DNA of 64,000 nt from Rufibacter glacialis (GTDB taxonomy: Bacteria > Bacteroidota > Bacteroidia > Cytophagales > Hymenobacteraceae): the NCBI RefSeq assembly GCF_008271745.1, contig NZ_VKKZ01000019.1:62001-126000 (forward strand). Reading direction: 5' to 3'. The notes beneath the pieces are model-generated. The model worked only from the letters and a program-made list of their open reading frames with translations. It did not search any database and was not told the DNA's origin. A program made the position numbers and the translations under genes. Shown here piece after piece: positions 26,901-36,027 of this stretch. How positions within the stretch are numbered: the stretch's first letter is position 1; every line of letters starts with the position of its first letter.

Positions 26901-27237
26901 AGATCACCATTTTGTACTGTTGATACCCAATAAAGGTGAACGACAGGGTAGCACCCGTTTCCACGCTTACTTGGAACGTACCATCTGCATTGGTCATACC
27001 CACCGCTTGGTCGTTCACAAAGACCGTTACCCCTGGCATAGCCGAGCCATCCGTCTGGTCTACTACCTTTCCTTTTACCGGAACCTTCGTATTCTGGGCG
27101 GTTTGCTGGAAAGACCCTATAAACGCAGGAGGGGTGGCAAGTGCCTGCGTGCCGGTCAACAGCAGACAGCACCCGAAGAAAATGCCCTTCCGCCAGCTAA
27201 AGCTGCGGGGAGGCGGTGGTTGTAAAAATGTCTTCAT
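23992..27237 (-). CDS. SusC/RagA-like TonB-dependent outer-membrane transporter
   Basis: A 1081-residue protein with a signal region (MKTFLQPPPPRSFSWRKGIF, then a hydrophobic stretch ending ALA). A CarboxypepD_reg domain follows (VKGKVVDQTDGSAMPGVTVF), then the SusC signature region LNEVVVTALGI. The plug has LIVVDGVVINSG and GANGAIIITTKEG. The rest is a 22-strand-type barrel that ends in LNLSF, the C-terminal aromatic signal. It imports bulky ligands with SusD and TonB energy. Its start is only 45 bases after the glpT stop with no promoter visible between, so it is probably co-transcribed with glpT. That is an unusual partner for a SusC. Confidence 0.94.
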   Translation of the reverse strand: MKTFLQPPPPRSFSWRKGIFFGCCLLLTGTQALATPPAFIGSFQQTAQNTKVPVKGKVVDQTDGSAMPGVTVFVNDQAVGMTNADGTFQVSVETGATLSFTFIGYQQYKMVISKAEENLSIRMSADATQLNEVVVTALGITREEKALGFATTTVQGESLTEAMPNNWTDALTGRVAGLNMVKSGGGPTGSNKIILRGENDLGGGSEALIVVDGVVINSGSGRATGNGSTAYLQGESPVDFGTNLNDINPEDIESVTVLKGPGATALYGSRGANGAIIITTKEGKPRAKGLGVSFNSNFSIETINRWPDYQYEYGQGDEGVNYYSFNTTLDGTSTRSTSSAWGAKFDGQTFFQYDPSTRTTGTERTPWVPYKDSRKDFFEAGKTFTNSVTLDGGTSKTAVRFSLTNVSNNWIIPNTGYNRNTVAFSANQNISDKLKISTKINYTNKYSDNLPSTGYNNQSIMYWNILQVPNGNLDWYRDYWQPGKEGIAQNYPFSSLIDNPFLIAYEMLNKSNRHSVTGNIQASYNFTKDLSLMVRTSMDLAYEQRSQRRPKDTEKFKEGMYREQNIFSQELNYDFLLRYGRNLGERFEISTSLGGSRTKNRYVRDELRAERLIYPQVFNFANSRDVPLNYPWRQDIELNGLYGLMTVGFDDWVFLDLTLRKDWASTLAASTGVKPIEPYPSVSLSTVLSEVIPMPASVSFLKLRGSWAEVGSGGMKPYLTNFSYTIATGFPSGLSNPSAVANGSLLPLRTESVEFGIDARFLKSRIGLDIAVYRNNTRDQILSVPIDRSSGANYQILNAGMVRNQGIEIQANGSPLKSKKGLNWNIFATYSANRNKVIELADSLTTYQLQRGPGGRGSVEATIGGTMGDIYGRGYLRSPEGQIIYENGYPLLTNDIMYLAKAVPKWKGSIGNEFRYKQFRMNVLFDGSFGAKAYSLTHATLAEQGKTKNTLPGRYNGIIGNGVIANGDGSFRPNDVVAENIWTYYTAHFGRDNVEGNLFSTDYIKLREVRFDYTLPTNLVKKLRLEKATIGIYGRNLWVISNWPAFDPEFGTLNDGTIDAGYELGQFPSTRTTGINLNLSF

Positions 27238-27282
27238 ATAGAAATAGGTTTAGTTTATGATGTAGAATAACAGAAAGCAGGC

Positions 27283-28665
27283 TTATACCAGGTTGAGATG
27301 GCGTTTCTCCCGTTGCCAGGTAAAGGCCGTAAAGACAATAGAGAGAATACAGGCTAGCACCAGCATAATGAAGCCTCCGTCCCAGCCCCATTTGTCTACA
27401 ATGAAGCCCATGGCGATATTGGCGAACAAGGCGCCTCCCAGGTACCCAAACAGTCCGGTTAGGCCCGCCGCTGTTCCGGCGGCTTTCTTAGGAACCAGAT
27501 CCAGGGCCTGCACCCCAATCAGCATCACCGGTCCGTAAATCAGGAACCCAATGGAAATAAGCGCTAGGTTGTCCACCCAGAGGTTACCGGCCGGGTTTTT
27601 CCAGTACACCACTACCGCTACCAGCACCAAGGCCATGTAGATGATGGTAGCCGGAGCCCGACGGCCTTTGAAGACCTTGTCACTGATCCAGCCGCAAAGC
27701 AGGGTGCCCGGGATGCCCGCGTACTCATAGGCGAAGTAGGCCCAACCGGTCTCTTTCACAGAAAATCCTTTGGCCTCTTCCAGATAGGTAGGAGCCCAGT
27801 CTAAGATGCCATAGCGCACCAAATAAACAAAGGCGTTCGCAAAGGCGATGTACCAGAGCACCCGGTTGTTGAAGACATATTCAAAGAAGATTTGCCTGGC
27901 CGTGAGCTCCTTTTCCAGTGATTCTGAATAATTAGCCGGATAATCGTTCTTGTAGGCCTCAATGGTGGGCAGGCCGCAAGACTGCGGGGTGTCTCTGATG
28001 AGCAGGTAAGCGATAAAGGCAACTACCAAGGCCACCATGCCCGGGAAATAGAACTTACTCTCCCAGGTACCGAAGATAGCAATGGCCGCTATGGCGATAG
28101 GACCTACCAGGCCGCCGCCAATGTTGTGGGCCACGTTCCAAATAGACATTTTGGTGCCGCGCTCCTTGGTGGAGAACCAATGCACCATCACCCGGCCACT
28201 AGCTGGCCATCCCATTCCCTGGAACCATCCGTTCAGGAAAAGCAGAAGGAACATGATGGTGATGGAGCTGGTGGCAAAGGAGGAAACCCCCATGAAGATC
28301 ATGGTCAGGGCAGAGAGCAGAAGGCCCACGCTCAGGAAGGTTCGGGCATTGCTGCGGTCAGAGACGTTGCCCATCAGGAACTTACTCAAGCCATACGCAA
28401 TGGAAACCCCGGAAAGGGCGAAGCCTAGGTCCGCCTTGGAATACCCTTGGGCAATCAGGTCGGGCATGACCAGGGAGAAGTTCTTGCGCACCAGGTAATA
28501 ACCGGCGTACCCCAGGAAGATGCCCATGAAGACCTGCAGCCGGAGCTTTTTGTATTCAGGGTCAACCCGGTCCAGTGGCAACGGGGCAATGTGGGCCGCC
28601 GGCGCGAAAAGCCCTTTTTTAGGAGAGGTACCCGAGGATGTAGAAGTGTTGTCTATTGTTTTCAA
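27283..28665 (-). CDS. glpT: Glycerol-3-phosphate transporter (GlpT/UhpT family MFS)
   Basis: A 460-residue major-facilitator protein with about 12 membrane segments and a cytoplasmic N-terminal leader of some 40 residues. The region [20 protein letters not shown] matches the organophosphate:phosphate antiporter family, where the Arg (here in YYLVRKNF) contacts phosphate. GKFLMG-like and [10 protein letters not shown] segments are also typical. GlpT exchanges glycerol-3-phosphate for inorganic phosphate. It has its own TAnnTTTG box and leader hairpin upstream and runs into susC after 45 bases. Placement beside glpF-glpK-glpD supports GlpT over the hexose-phosphate paralogue. Confidence 0.88.
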   Translation of the reverse strand: MKTIDNTSTSSGTSPKKGLFAPAAHIAPLPLDRVDPEYKKLRLQVFMGIFLGYAGYYLVRKNFSLVMPDLIAQGYSKADLGFALSGVSIAYGLSKFLMGNVSDRSNARTFLSVGLLLSALTMIFMGVSSFATSSITIMFLLLFLNGWFQGMGWPASGRVMVHWFSTKERGTKMSIWNVAHNIGGGLVGPIAIAAIAIFGTWESKFYFPGMVALVVAFIAYLLIRDTPQSCGLPTIEAYKNDYPANYSESLEKELTARQIFFEYVFNNRVLWYIAFANAFVYLVRYGILDWAPTYLEEAKGFSVKETGWAYFAYEYAGIPGTLLCGWISDKVFKGRRAPATIIYMALVLVAVVVYWKNPAGNLWVDNLALISIGFLIYGPVMLIGVQALDLVPKKAAGTAAGLTGLFGYLGGALFANIAMGFIVDKWGWDGGFIMLVLACILSIVFTAFTWQREKRHLNLV

Positions 28666-28695
28666 GGTAATAGTTTGTCTGTCTGGTAGGGAAGG

Positions 28696-28713
28696 CCAAC
28701 CCAGAAGGGTTGG
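28696..28713 (-). promoter_or_regulatory. Leader hairpin upstream of glpT
   Basis: CCAACCC-AGAA-GGGTTGG forms a 7-bp perfect stem with a tetraloop. It lies between the predicted transcription start (about 28733) and the glpT start (28665), so it would be in the 5' leader. Role unknown. Confidence 0.45.
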
Positions 28714-28740
28714 TCCTCTTTGTTCTTATCAAATCTTATC

Positions 28741-28748
28741 CAAAGCTA
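28741..28748 (-). promoter_or_regulatory. -7 box for the glpT-susCD-DUF5689 unit
   Basis: On the minus strand the sequence is TAGCTTTG, a perfect TAnnTTTG match, 75 bases upstream of glpT. A clear -33 TTTG at the right spacing is not seen, so strength is uncertain. Confidence 0.5.
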
Positions 28749-28790
28749 CCCTGGTTTTTTCTGATAACAGGGCAGGTGGCTGAACTTAAC

Positions 28791-28831
28791 AAAAGCTTAA
28801 TGTGCCCTGCCTTGCTCCTGGGCAAGCTTTT
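28791..28831 (-). terminator. Hairpin after glpF
   Basis: AAAAGCTT (28791-28798) pairs with AAGCTTTT (28824-28831), with an inner GCCC/GGGC pair. It starts 14 bases past the glpF stop and would separate glpD-K-F from glpT. Confidence 0.6.
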
Positions 28832-28844
28832 AGAAAGGAACAGG

Positions 28845-29573
28845 TCATTGTAAAAGCAAATAGAGAAGGGCCGCAGAACTGGCTCCGGCCAGCGGACCTA
28901 TCACCGGAACCCAGGCGTAGCGCCAGTCACTGTGGCACTTGTTCTTCAATGGAAGAAGGCTGTGCACAATTCGGGGGCCCAGGTCGCGGGCCGGGTTGAT
29001 GGCATAGCCGGTGGTGCCGCCCAAGGAGAGGCCAATGGCCCATACCAGGAACGTGACAGGCAATGCTCCCAGCGAACCCATGCCGATAGGGGTTTTCTGT
29101 TCGCCCATCTGTGGCTCTGTGATGTAGAGGATCACAAAAAGGAGCACGAACGTGCCCACCGCCTCACTGAACAGATTCGCATAAGGGTGGCGGATGGCAG
29201 GGCCAGTGCTGAATACCGCCAATTGGGCCAAAGGGTCTTCAGTAGAATTAAAGTGGGGCATGTAGATAAGCCATACCAGAAAGGCCCCGGCCATGGCGCC
29301 CAACAGTTGGGCCGCCACATAGACTCCCACCTGGCTCCAAGCGAACTTGCCTACAATGGCCAGAGCGAGGGTCACCGCCGGGTTCAGGTGGGCACCGCTG
29401 TAAGGCCCGGCAATCACCACTCCCGCAAAAACGGAAAGGGCCCAACCGGTGGTGATCACCATCCAGCCGCTGTTGTTGCCTTTGGTTCCTTTCAGAACCA
29501 CATTGGCCACCACGCCCCCGCCCAATAAAATCAGGAACATGGTCCCAATCAATTCTGCTGTAAATGCTGACAT
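28845..29573 (-). CDS. glpF: Glycerol facilitator (aquaglyceroporin)
   Basis: A 242-residue MIP-family channel with six membrane segments and two half-helix motifs: SGAHLNPAVT (Asn64) and GYAINPARDLGPR (Asn193). The Asp directly after the second NPAR (Asp197) is the hallmark of glycerol facilitators as opposed to water-only aquaporins. It conducts glycerol across the inner membrane. Its start lies 6 bases after the glpK stop, so the two are co-transcribed. Confidence 0.92.
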   Translation of the reverse strand: MSAFTAELIGTMFLILLGGGVVANVVLKGTKGNNSGWMVITTGWALSVFAGVVIAGPYSGAHLNPAVTLALAIVGKFAWSQVGVYVAAQLLGAMAGAFLVWLIYMPHFNSTEDPLAQLAVFSTGPAIRHPYANLFSEAVGTFVLLFVILYITEPQMGEQKTPIGMGSLGALPVTFLVWAIGLSLGGTTGYAINPARDLGPRIVHSLLPLKNKCHSDWRYAWVPVIGPLAGASSAALLYLLLQ

Positions 29574-29579
29574 GGAGCG

Positions 29580-31105
<1,526 letters not shown>

Positions 31106-31106
<1 letters not shown>

Positions 31107-32752
31107 TAGTTTTTATAGCTGAGCAAAGGGGTAGACGCCTTACGGGCGGGGGTGTAGGGCTCCAACAGGTAATTTGCGGCCAGGGCCATGAAATCTTCCA
31201 GTTGCTGGTGTTGCCAATCCTCTCCGTGCCCTAGCTCTTCGGCCATTAACCTGGCTACTTCAGGGGCCATGTCCATGGCGGCCCGGGCGTCCAGGAACAG
31301 GATGCGCATTCTTCTGGCCAACACGTCTTCCACGGTTCTGGCCATCTCATTGCGGGTGGCCCAGACTACCTCAGCGGCAAGGTTGGGGAACCGCTCGTGC
31401 AAAGGCTGGCCCAGTTCAGGGAACCGCTTGACCAACGCCTGGATAAAGGTTCTATCTGCCCCATAGATGGAGAGGTGCTCAGATTTGGTCTGGGGCGCGG
31501 CAAACCCGTGGACTTTGAGGGTAGCGGTGACGCAGGGCTTCTGGGGCAGAATGCCCAAGGCTATGGCCTGGTCTACCGTGTCCTGGGCCATCCTCCGGTA
31601 GGTGGTCCATTTACCACCCGTGATGGTGATCAGGTTAGAGGGGGCTACCAGTAACTTGTGGCTTCTGGAGATCTCTTTGGTGCTGTTGGTGTTCTTGGTG
31701 GGGGCCGCCAATGGCCGTAATCCGGCAAAAACGCTCAATACGTCTTTTCTGGAAGGTTTGCGGACCAGGTATTGGCCGGCCGTTTCCAGAATGAAATCTA
31801 TTTCCTGCTCCAGGGCCCTTGGTTCCAGGCTATTCTGGTCAAGAGGCGTGTCAGTGGTGCCCACCAGCAGGTGTTTGTGCCAGGGAACCACAAACAGCAC
31901 CCGTCCGTCTGGGGTTTTCGGGATCATCAAGGCATTGTCGCCGGCCAGGAAGGAACTGTCCAGCACCACGTGTACGCCTTGGCTGGGGCGTACCAGGGGG
32001 GGCTGGGCCGGGGCATTCATCTCCAATACCTCATTCACGAAAACCCCCGTGGCGTTGACCACCGTTTTGGCTTTTATCTGGTACTCCTGCCCAGATTCCA
32101 GGTCTTTGGCTTTCACGCCCGCTACCTTGCCGTTGCTGTCTTTCAGTAGGCTGACCACCGGCATGTAATTCAGCAGCACGCCGCCCTGCTCAGCGCAGGT
32201 CTGGGCCAGGTTCAAGGCCAGACGGGCATCATCAAACTGCCCGTCAAAATACTGGACGCCGCCTTTCAGACCCCTAGCCTGGATATTGGGCAACAGCCTG
32301 GCTACTTTCTTCCCAGACAAAAGCGAGGTTTTGTTGAAGCGGTAGCGCCCGGCCATCAAGTCATATACCGTGAGGCCTACGCCGTACAGCATCTCGTTCC
32401 ACCAGGTGTAGTTCGGGATCACAAAAGATTGGATATTGACTAGGTGAGGGGCATTCTGCAACAGGAGCCCGCGCTCATAAAGCGCTTCATATACCAATTT
32501 TATATCTCCCTGCGCCAGATACCGTACCCCACCGTGCACTAGTTTGGTGCTTCTGCTGGAGGTTCCCTTGGCAAAGTCGGCCTGTTCCAGCAAAAGCGTT
32601 TTGAATCCACGTGATGCGGCATCAAGGGCAACTCCTAAACCAGTAGCGCCGCCCCCAATCACAATCATATCCCATGCAGCAGCATGGTTTTTTACCTCCT
32701 CCAGGAATAGCTCTCTTTTGAAAAACTGGCTATTAGGTTCGTTTTCTTTCAC
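31106..32752 (-). CDS. glpD: Glycerol-3-phosphate dehydrogenase, FAD-dependent
   Basis: GlpD oxidises glycerol-3-phosphate to dihydroxyacetone phosphate and passes electrons to quinones at the inner membrane. The FAD-binding motif is [46 protein letters not shown] and TTDTPL are GlpD-specific. I chose the GTG at 32752 (first residues [10 protein letters not shown]). The alternative TTG at 32827 lies upstream of the predicted -7 box, so it would not be in the transcript. The longer reading gives 573 residues and this one 548, close to the usual 530-560. The gene heads glpD-glpK-glpF. Confidence 0.9.
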
Positions 32753-32787
32753 GCGGCTTTTGATTACTAAAATATCACTTACTTTTT

Positions 32788-32799
32788 CTTTCGTTTTAA
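32788..32799. promoter_or_regulatory. Candidate GlpR operator in the glpD promoter
   Basis: CTTTCGTTTTAA on the plus strand overlaps the glpD -7 box. A 10/12 match, CTTTCATTTTGA, lies just upstream of glpR (33252-33263). DeoR-family regulators often bind TTTCGTTTT-like direct repeats, so these two sites are candidates. Confidence 0.35.
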
Positions 32800-32828
32800 A
32801 ATTATGTTTCCCATTTATGAAAAGCAAA
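32797..32828 (-). promoter_or_regulatory. Bacteroidetes-type promoter of glpD-K-F
   Basis: Minus-strand TTTG (32825-32828), a 20-base spacer and TAATTTTA (32797-32804) match the -33/-7 consensus apart from the last base. It places the start of transcription between the TTG and GTG start candidates of glpD. Confidence 0.6.
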
Positions 32829-33251
32829 TGAAATTAAATAAAATTATAATGTAGACTTCTTCCCTTTTTGAGGAATTCATAATGCACCCGGAGTAAGAGT
32901 TGCCATGTACCCTAGGTAAGGGTAGAAGTTGTTTAGTGGCTGGCTTTCTAAAAAGGGCTTGGAAACCCCGGGGGTGCTTTACAAGTCCGTGCCGCAAGGT
33001 GGTTTCTGCCCTTTTAGCCTGATGGCCAAAATAGTACCCTTTGTTTTACCTTAGAGGGATAACAACTCGCCCCGGCGGAACAGGGCTGGAAAGGGGGTTG
33101 GCTGGCTTGGCAAGAGGTGCGGGAGGGGGCTGCCGGTAGGCAAGCCTCTGTTTAGGGGCTGGTTTCACCAAAAGAGAGGAGAAATCTTTGCGCTGGTAAA
33201 GAGGAATGGTTCTGGTAGTCTTGGAACAGAAACCTAAAATTGTTTCTTTTG
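32829..33251. other. Divergent glpD/glpR intergenic region
   Basis: This long gap between two divergent genes has an AT-rich stretch next to glpD and a purine-rich stretch near 33160-33220. I see no gene, long repeat or strong hairpin. A third CTTTGTTTTA-like sequence (33039-33048) resembles the candidate operators. Confidence 0.5.
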
Positions 33252-33263
33252 CTTTCATTTTGA
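33252..33263. promoter_or_regulatory. Candidate GlpR operator upstream of glpR
   Basis: CTTTCATTTTGA, 12 bases before the glpR ATG, matches the site in the glpD promoter at 10 of 12 positions and has the same orientation. It suggests autoregulation. Confidence 0.35.
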
Positions 33264-33274
33264 TTCTGGTACGA

Positions 33275-34045
33275 ATGGTAAATATAACCGAAAGGCATCA
33301 ACATATACTTGGAAAACTGCAGCAGGAGGGCCAGGTGACGGTTTTAGGATTGTGTGAGGAGCTGAGTGTGTCTTCGGTGACCATTAGAAAGGATCTGAAA
33401 CTGCTAGAGGACAAAGGCCTGCTGTTCCGTACCCACGGCGGCGCCACTCAGAACAACCCTTATACCATTGACCGCCCGGTCAATGAGAAAGAGCACATCC
33501 AGATCAATGAGAAAAGCCGCATAGGGCAGGCAGCTGCCAAACTGATAGAGCCCAATGACTCTATCCTGATTGCTTCCGGAACCACCGTCATGGCGTTGGC
33601 CAAGAGCATTCAGCCCAATACCCTCAAGAACCTGATGGTCATTACCTCGGCGCTGAACGTGGCCCTGGAATTGCTGCGGCACCCTGAGGTGGAGGTGATG
33701 CAATTGGGCGGAATCCTGCGGCGCAGTTCCTCTTCCGTGACGGGGCCTTACGCCGAGAGCATCTTGGCTGACTTTTCCTGCAGCAAGCTGTTTCTGGGCG
33801 TAGACGGCATTGACCTGGACTTCGGGCTGACCACCACCAACGTGATGGAGGCGCGCCTGAACCGGCACATGATCAATATCTCGCAGAAAACCATTGTGCT
33901 CGCGGACTCCTCCAAGTTTGGGAAACGTGGTTTTGGGCGCATTGGCGGGTTTGAGGATATTGACCATATCATCACCGACAAAGGTATTTCTGAGCACACG
34001 CTCAACACCCTGCAAGGCATGGGCGTGAAAGTCACCATTGTGTAA
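33275..34045 (+). CDS. glpR: DeoR-family regulator of glycerol metabolism
   Basis: The ATG at 33275 gives the standard DeoR N-terminus (MVNITERHQHILG), so upstream in-frame starts are rejected. The 256-residue protein has a winged helix-turn-helix (LCEELSVSSVTIRKDLKLLEDKGLLFRTHGG in pieces, residues 22-55). A sugar-phosphate-binding C-terminal domain follows, with DSILIASGTTV, LGGILRRSS and GVDGIDLDFGLTTTN. The family represses transport and catabolic genes and is released by a phosphorylated intermediate, for GlpR glycerol-3-phosphate. Its divergent position from glpD-K-F supports this assignment. Confidence 0.85.
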   Translation: MVNITERHQHILGKLQQEGQVTVLGLCEELSVSSVTIRKDLKLLEDKGLLFRTHGGATQNNPYTIDRPVNEKEHIQINEKSRIGQAAAKLIEPNDSILIASGTTVMALAKSIQPNTLKNLMVITSALNVALELLRHPEVEVMQLGGILRRSSSSVTGPYAESILADFSCSKLFLGVDGIDLDFGLTTTNVMEARLNRHMINISQKTIVLADSSKFGKRGFGRIGGFEDIDHIITDKGISEHTLNTLQGMGVKVTIV

Positions 34046-34053
34046 CCTGCGCC

Positions 34054-34090
34054 CGTTTTACCCCTGTTTTCACAGAAACAGACCCTAAAG
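34054..34090. repeat. Intergenic ~38-bp imperfect palindrome (family copy)
   Basis: CGTTTTACCCCTGTTTTC then ACAGAAACAGACCCTAAAG. It begins 8 bases after the glpR stop and may also act as its transcription end. Confidence 0.55.
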
Positions 34091-34328
34091 AGCCTTTGCC
34101 CAGAAAAAGCCTCATCCTGCACTTTTCTTATGCTTTGTGAAATACGGGCCGGAAATCCCGGGTGGGGGCTATGGTGTTCTGTTCGCCGTTGACTTATGCT
34201 TAGTGAAATTCACAACGGGAACCCCAGAACTTTTCGCCTTGCAGTAGACTTCTGGCACCGATAGATTGCAAGTTGCCCGTGAAAGCCAGTTGCGTGAAAG
34301 AACCGGCCCTTGAGGGTAAAGCTGGAAA
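34091..34328. other. Gap between glpR and oxyR with a 17-bp direct repeat
   Basis: No gene is seen. CTTATGCTTTGTGAAAT (34127-34143) recurs as CTTATGCTTAGTGAAAT (34193-34209), 66 bases apart with one mismatch. Both flank GC-rich stretches. Meaning unknown. Confidence 0.5.
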
Positions 34329-34367
34329 CCGTTTCAAGCCTATTTCCTGAAAACAAGCCTGAAACGG
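34329..34367 (-). repeat. Intergenic palindrome (family copy) at the oxyR stop
   Basis: CCGTTTCA (34329-34336) pairs with TGAAACGG (34360-34367) around AGCCTATTTCCTG and AAAACAAGCC. It ends directly before the oxyR stop codon, so it probably terminates oxyR. Confidence 0.6.
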
Positions 34368-34368
34368 A

Positions 34369-35304
34369 TTACTTGATCTTCACCACCCGCACCGGGTTCC
34401 GTTCCTTAAGGCCAGTAGGCACGTGCGCCAGGATCTCATCTCTGAGCGATTCAATCATCTTCTTCTTCAGGAAGCTGCGGTGCACCACCAGGCTTACCTC
34501 CCGCAACGGCTGCGGTTCCACAAAAGGCCTGACCATGGCGCGTTTTTCCGCTGACAGTTCCTGCACTGAGAGTTCCGGTAGCAGGGTCATGCCGCTCTGG
34601 GTTTCCACAATCCGCTTCAGGGTCTCCAGCGAGCCGCTCTCATAGTCCAGCTGCACGTTGCGGGTGTCTTTGGCGCGGTTGCAGAGCTGCAGCACCTGAC
34701 TCCGGAAACAGTGGCCTTCGTTCAGGAGCCACAGATCAGCGGGGTCAATTTCTTCAGCGGTGATCTCTTGCTGCGCTGACAGCGGGTGCGAGGGGTGCAG
34801 GTAGCCCACAAAGGCCTCGTAGAACAGCGGGACCTCCAGAATGGTCTTGTCGTGCAGCGGGGTGACCAGCAGGCCCACGTCCAGCAATTCCAGCCGAAGC
34901 TTTTCCACAATAGAGCTGGTAACCATTTCCTGGATAGACACGTGCACCTGCGGGTACTTCTGGATGAATGCGGTGATGAACAGCGGCACCAGGTACGGCG
35001 CCAGGGTAGGGATGATGCCAATGCGCAGTTCCCCACTGATGCCGTCGCGCTGCACCTTCACCAATTCCTCTATCTTTTTGAATTCGGCTACGGCCACCCG
35101 GGCTTGCGCAATGACCTCTTTGCCTAACTCGGTGGGGCGCACCGGCACGCGGCTGCGGTCAAACACCTGCACGCCCAGTTCTTCCTCCAGTTTCTGCAAC
35201 TGCATGCTCAGGGTAGGTTGCGTGACAAAGCATTTCTCGGCGGCGGTGGCAAAGTGGCGGTAAGTGTCTACCGAAAGCAGGTATTCCAGTTGGGTAAGGG
35301 TCAT
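34369..35304 (-). CDS. oxyR: Hydrogen-peroxide-sensing LysR regulator OxyR
   Basis: A 311-residue LysR protein. The N-terminal helix-turn-helix spans about 1-60 (MTLTQLEYLLSVDTYRHFA; TQPTLSMQLQKLE). The regulatory domain holds the redox pair in EGHCFRSQVLQLC. By direct count these are Cys199 and Cys208, the same numbers as the disulfide-forming pair of Escherichia coli OxyR. Peroxide oxidation would activate transcription of defence genes. It diverges from dps, ahpC and ahpD, and the dps upstream region carries a matching candidate operator. Confidence 0.94.
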   Translation of the reverse strand: MTLTQLEYLLSVDTYRHFATAAEKCFVTQPTLSMQLQKLEEELGVQVFDRSRVPVRPTELGKEVIAQARVAVAEFKKIEELVKVQRDGISGELRIGIIPTLAPYLVPLFITAFIQKYPQVHVSIQEMVTSSIVEKLRLELLDVGLLVTPLHDKTILEVPLFYEAFVGYLHPSHPLSAQQEITAEEIDPADLWLLNEGHCFRSQVLQLCNRAKDTRNVQLDYESGSLETLKRIVETQSGMTLLPELSVQELSAEKRAMVRPFVEPQPLREVSLVVHRSFLKKKMIESLRDEILAHVPTGLKERNPVRVVKIK

Positions 35305-35325
35305 GAGGCAAAAGGGGGGTGGAAT

Positions 35326-35362
35326 GGTTTCCAGCCGGTTTTTTATAAAGCAGGCTAAAAGC
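35326..35362. repeat. Intergenic ~38-bp imperfect palindrome (family copy)
   Basis: GGTTTCCAGCCGGTTTTTTA then TAAAGCAGGCTAAAAGC. It lies 22 bases upstream of the oxyR start, before the operator region. Confidence 0.5.
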
Positions 35363-35395
35363 GCCGGTTACAGGTGATAGGCAAAGGTAATAGTT

Positions 35396-35436
35396 TTGTT
35401 CTATAATAGTATAAATACTATCAATTTGTTCTATAA
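35396..35436. promoter_or_regulatory. Candidate OxyR operator between oxyR and dps
   Basis: The palindrome ATAGTAT-AA-ATACTAT (35406-35421) is flanked by two exact direct copies of TTGTTCTATAA (35396-35406 and 35426-35436), 30 bases apart, about three helical turns. ATAG...CTAT matches the half-sites of OxyR boxes, although the spacing is one base longer than in Escherichia coli. It overlaps the dps promoter. Confidence 0.65.
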
Positions 35437-35456
35437 AATCGTTTGGGGCACCTTTG
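35425..35456 (+). promoter_or_regulatory. Candidate promoter of dps-ahpC
   Basis: TTTG (35425-35428), a 20-base spacer and CACCTTTG (35449-35456, consensus TAnnTTTG) lie 48 bases before the dps start. The downstream operator repeat overlaps the -33 element, which suits activation or repression by OxyR. Confidence 0.5.
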
Positions 35457-35504
35457 CCGTATGGTTAGTCAGAACAACATGAATTTCTAACCATTCACAT
35501 TACT

Positions 35505-35981
35505 ATGGAATCACACAACGAATTAGGATTGGAACGCAGAGACACCAAAGATTTGGCGGTTAAATTGAATGAATTACTGGCCAACTACCACGTGTACTAC
35601 CAAAACCTGCGGGCCTTCCACTGGAACATCAAGGGCGGGAACTTCTTCGCGCTGCACGCCAAGTTTGAGGAGTTATACACGGCCGCCTTTGAAACCATTG
35701 ACGAGATCGCTGAACGGATCCTGACCCTGCGCCACGTGCCTCTGCACAGTTTCTCTGATTTCCTGGCTACCTCTTCCGTGCAGGAAAGAAAAGGCCTTAC
35801 CTCAGATGTAGACACCGTGGGCGCCACCGTGGAGAACATAGGGCAGATCATCCAATTAGAGCGCGAAGTGCTGGCCCTGGCCTCAGAACTGGACGATGAG
35901 GGAACCCAGGGGCTTATCTCAGATGACCTGAACACCCTGGAGAAAACGCTCTGGATGCTGAACGCCTTCCAGGCCTCCTAA
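35505..35981 (+). CDS. dps: Dps-family ferritin-like DNA-protection protein
   Basis: A 158-residue four-helix protein of normal Dps length. The ferroxidase signature is present: AFHWNIKGGNFFALHAKFEELY, here given as AFHWNIKG and FFALHAKFEELY, then TIDEIAERI. Dps forms 12-subunit shells that oxidise iron(II) with hydrogen peroxide and bind DNA. The charged N-terminal tail (MESHNELGLERRDTKD) is modest, so DNA binding is uncertain. It is first in the plus-strand unit opposite oxyR, with ahpC 46 bases downstream. Confidence 0.93.
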   Translation: MESHNELGLERRDTKDLAVKLNELLANYHVYYQNLRAFHWNIKGGNFFALHAKFEELYTAAFETIDEIAERILTLRHVPLHSFSDFLATSSVQERKGLTSDVDTVGATVENIGQIIQLEREVLALASELDDEGTQGLISDDLNTLEKTLWMLNAFQAS

Positions 35982-36027
35982 CCCACCTCGCGCTAAACCC
36001 TTTATTTCCTTTTAACCTTTATATACC

